A DNA stretch of 64,000 bases. Origin: CAWDMW01 sp963803575. GTDB lineage: Bacteria; Pseudomonadota; Alphaproteobacteria; Rickettsiales; UBA998. Shown piece by piece: positions 62,747 through 64,000 of this stretch. The first letter of the stretch is position 1. Each line of letters opens with the position of its first letter. The notes below the pieces were generated by a model. It made no database searches and was not told the DNA's origin. It was given only the letters and a program-made list of their open reading frames with translations. Location: NCBI GenBank assembly GCA_963803575.1, contig CAWDMW010000001.1, forward strand, positions 124,001 to 188,000. Reading direction: 5' to 3'. Made by a program: the position numbers and the translations under genes.

Positions 62747-63652
62747 ATGGCCAATGCCATCAACTATGAAGATAACGTGGCGCTAAATGGTGGCGCCACG
62801 CTACGTGACTACTGGACACTACTGAAACCAGGCGTCATGTTGCTAGTAGTCTTTACCGGCTTCATTGGAGGCATGGTTGCGCCGGAAGCGACCTCATGGA
62901 CACAATTATTGGCTATCTCTTTTGCCATTGCACTTGGTTCAGGTGGTGGAGCTGCTATCAATATGTGGTACGATGCAGACATTGACCGCATCATGAAACG
63001 TACGGCTAAGCGAGCTATTCCATCAGGAAAAATAGCCGAGTCTGACGTGCTAATAGTTGGGGTAGCGCTTTCCCTTCTCTCTGTTGCTATGTTAGGATTA
63101 GTGAGCAACTGGCTAGCGGCGGCTATACTTGCTTTTGCCATTTGGTTTTATGCCTGCTTTTATACGATGCTACTTAAAAGGCACACTGTACAAAATATTG
63201 TGATCGGTGGATTAGCAGGTGCATTGCCACCACTAATTGGCTGGATGGCCGTATACCCTACCCTATCTCTTGAACCAGTATTGTACGTACTGATTATTTT
63301 TCTATGGACTCCGCCGCATTTTTGGGCGTTGGCATTATATCGCAATGAAGATTATCGTGACGCATCCATTCCCATGCTGCCAACCGTTCGTGGTGAAGCA
63401 TCAACACTACGCCATATTCTTGGCTATTCTTTATTGCTGGTAGGAGTATCGTTGTTACTTCCTGCTCTTGGATATGCCTCATGGATATATGCAAGTGCCG
63501 CATCCATCCTTGGGGGACTATTTATATTAAAAGCCTATCGTTTATGGACGTCACCCAACAATAAAGATGCTATGAAATTGTTTGGCTATTCGATTCTCTA
63601 TCTATTTATTCTGTTTGCTGCTATTGCACTAGACAAACTGCTTATTACATAA
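62747..63652 (+). CDS. ctaB: Protohaem IX farnesyltransferase
   Basis: A 301-residue membrane enzyme that converts haem b to haem o, the precursor of haem a. INMWYDADIDRIMKRT contains the first aspartate-rich NxxxDxxxD site; FLWTPPHFWALALYRNEDYRDASIPMLP is the second, conserved region. The ATG at 62747 is four bases after the ctaD stop; a frame extending 61 codons into ctaD is out of frame with it and spurious as protein. Confidence 0.95.
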   Translation: MANAINYEDNVALNGGATLRDYWTLLKPGVMLLVVFTGFIGGMVAPEATSWTQLLAISFAIALGSGGGAAINMWYDADIDRIMKRTAKRAIPSGKIAESDVLIVGVALSLLSVAMLGLVSNWLAAAILAFAIWFYACFYTMLLKRHTVQNIVIGGLAGALPPLIGWMAVYPTLSLEPVLYVLIIFLWTPPHFWALALYRNEDYRDASIPMLPTVRGEASTLRHILGYSLLLVGVSLLLPALGYASWIYASAASILGGLFILKAYRLWTSPNNKDAMKLFGYSILYLFILFAAIALDKLLIT

Positions 63653-63657
63653 TCTCT

Positions 63658-63855
63658 ATGACCCTATTAACACCGTACCTAACTGCATCTTCTCTTACCC
63701 ATGTTGAACAAACCTTCTCCCGTTCAGAATTGATTATATATATGGGTATAGGCTTTATGCTTGGTTCTTTTGTAACCATTTTGCTACTAATCACGCTAGA
63801 TTTATTTCGTATGTATAATCAGTCTCGTCATCATGATGAAGAGCAGGAAGATTAA
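63658..63855 (+). CDS. Small single-helix membrane protein in the oxidase operon
   Basis: A 65-residue protein with one strong membrane helix (about 26-49) and a charged, acidic C-terminal tail (SRHHDEEQED). It is between ctaB and the coxF-like gene, so a role in oxidase assembly or as an accessory subunit is likely by position only. I do not recognise its family. The stop codon TAA overlaps the next ATG. Confidence 0.65.
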   Translation: MTLLTPYLTASSLTHVEQTFSRSELIIYMGIGFMLGSFVTILLLITLDLFRMYNQSRHHDEEQED

Positions 63856-63980
63856 TGCCTCATAGTGAAGTCCATAAAAACAAACGCCTGAAGAACTGGT
63901 TATTGCTGGCAATTCTAATCATTATCATGGTAGCACTGTACCAGTTTTCGCTCTATCGTTTTTCCCTGCTTAGCGCATAA
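63855..63980 (+). CDS. CoxF-like small oxidase-associated protein
   Basis: A 41-residue frame starting at the ATG that shares a base with the preceding stop. It has a basic front (HKNKRLKNW) and one helix (about 15-32). Many alphaproteobacteria carry a short protein of this shape, CoxF, between ctaB and the copper chaperone ctaG, whose gene would be expected just beyond the window. It is shorter than a typical gene-finder cut-off. The identification rests on position and outline, not on strong sequence identity. Confidence 0.5.
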   Translation: MPHSEVHKNKRLKNWLLLAILIIIMVALYQFSLYRFSLLSA

Positions 63981-64000
63981 GTTACGCGTATCTGAAACAT

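Noticed and set aside
1..64000. Sigma-54 (-24/-12) promoters, given that rpoN is present.
   Set aside because: TGGCA-like starts were seen in some gaps, for example near 4491 and 8740, but none had TGC at the right distance. Checked by eye only.
1..64000. CRISPR arrays, insertion sequences, tRNA genes and attachment sites.
   Set aside because: No regularly spaced repeats, transposase-like frames or cloverleaf sequences were noticed; this is not a computed search.

Overview
The window reads as the chromosome of a flagellated, Gram-negative, aerobically respiring alphaproteobacterium of moderate to low GC. The evidence is an alphaproteobacterial order nuoF-N / birA / coaX / rnj, a block kdsD-lptC-lptA-lptB-rpoN, an Entner-Doudoroff operon, the order ctaC-ctaD-ctaB followed by a small coxF-like gene, and DUF6111- and DUF2793-type proteins. 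I cannot place it below class. Tryptophan genes, a full sugar-acid route and lipid A export suggest a free-living or facultative life rather than a strongly reduced endosymbiont. I saw no tRNA, rRNA, insertion sequence, integrase or CRISPR array.

Layout. 1-5.3 kb: the end of flhA, a small membrane protein, an EamA transporter coupled to an ABC-2 permease, a Sel1-repeat protein and an OmpW porin. 5.3-16.5 kb (all minus strand): a pilin-like protein, two tandem CpaF/TadA ATPases, rpoN, lptB-lptA-lptC-kdsD, a ferredoxin and its reductase, a prepilin-peptidase-like protein that seems to lack its catalytic aspartates, and a degenerate EAL protein. 16.6-33.4 kb (minus): an AsmA protein, RNase J, coaX, birA and nuoN-nuoF; nuoA-E are absent. 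33.5-44.3 kb: mostly single genes (MscS channel, DUF2793 protein, PH-SHOCT protein, LplT-like MFS carrier, a TraB/GumN protein attached to trpDC, an orphan ATP-grasp enzyme, uvrB and two small unknown genes). 44.3-48.9 kb: a DabA-DabB inorganic-carbon pump with a divergent LysR regulator. 48.9-58.6 kb: an Entner-Doudoroff operon (zwf-pgl-edd-glk-eda) flanked by three unusual proteins with no cysteine. 58.7-64 kb: tldD and, divergently, the cytochrome c oxidase genes.

How the genes fit together. Glucose is phosphorylated by Glk and taken through Zwf, Pgl, Edd and Eda to pyruvate and glyceraldehyde-3-phosphate. NADH feeds complex I and electrons end at an aa3-type oxidase whose haem is started by CtaB. 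KdsD and LptABC belong to lipopolysaccharide synthesis and export. CpaF ATPases, the pilin and the odd peptidase-like protein hint at a pilus or secretion system whose other parts lie elsewhere.

The places most worth a second look are the three cysteine-free proteins around the Entner-Doudoroff operon, the pilus-like module with its apparently inactive peptidase and EAL proteins, the orphan ATP-grasp gene with a structured leader, and the perfect hairpins found in the leaders of several single genes. All start-site, hairpin and promoter calls were made by eye.
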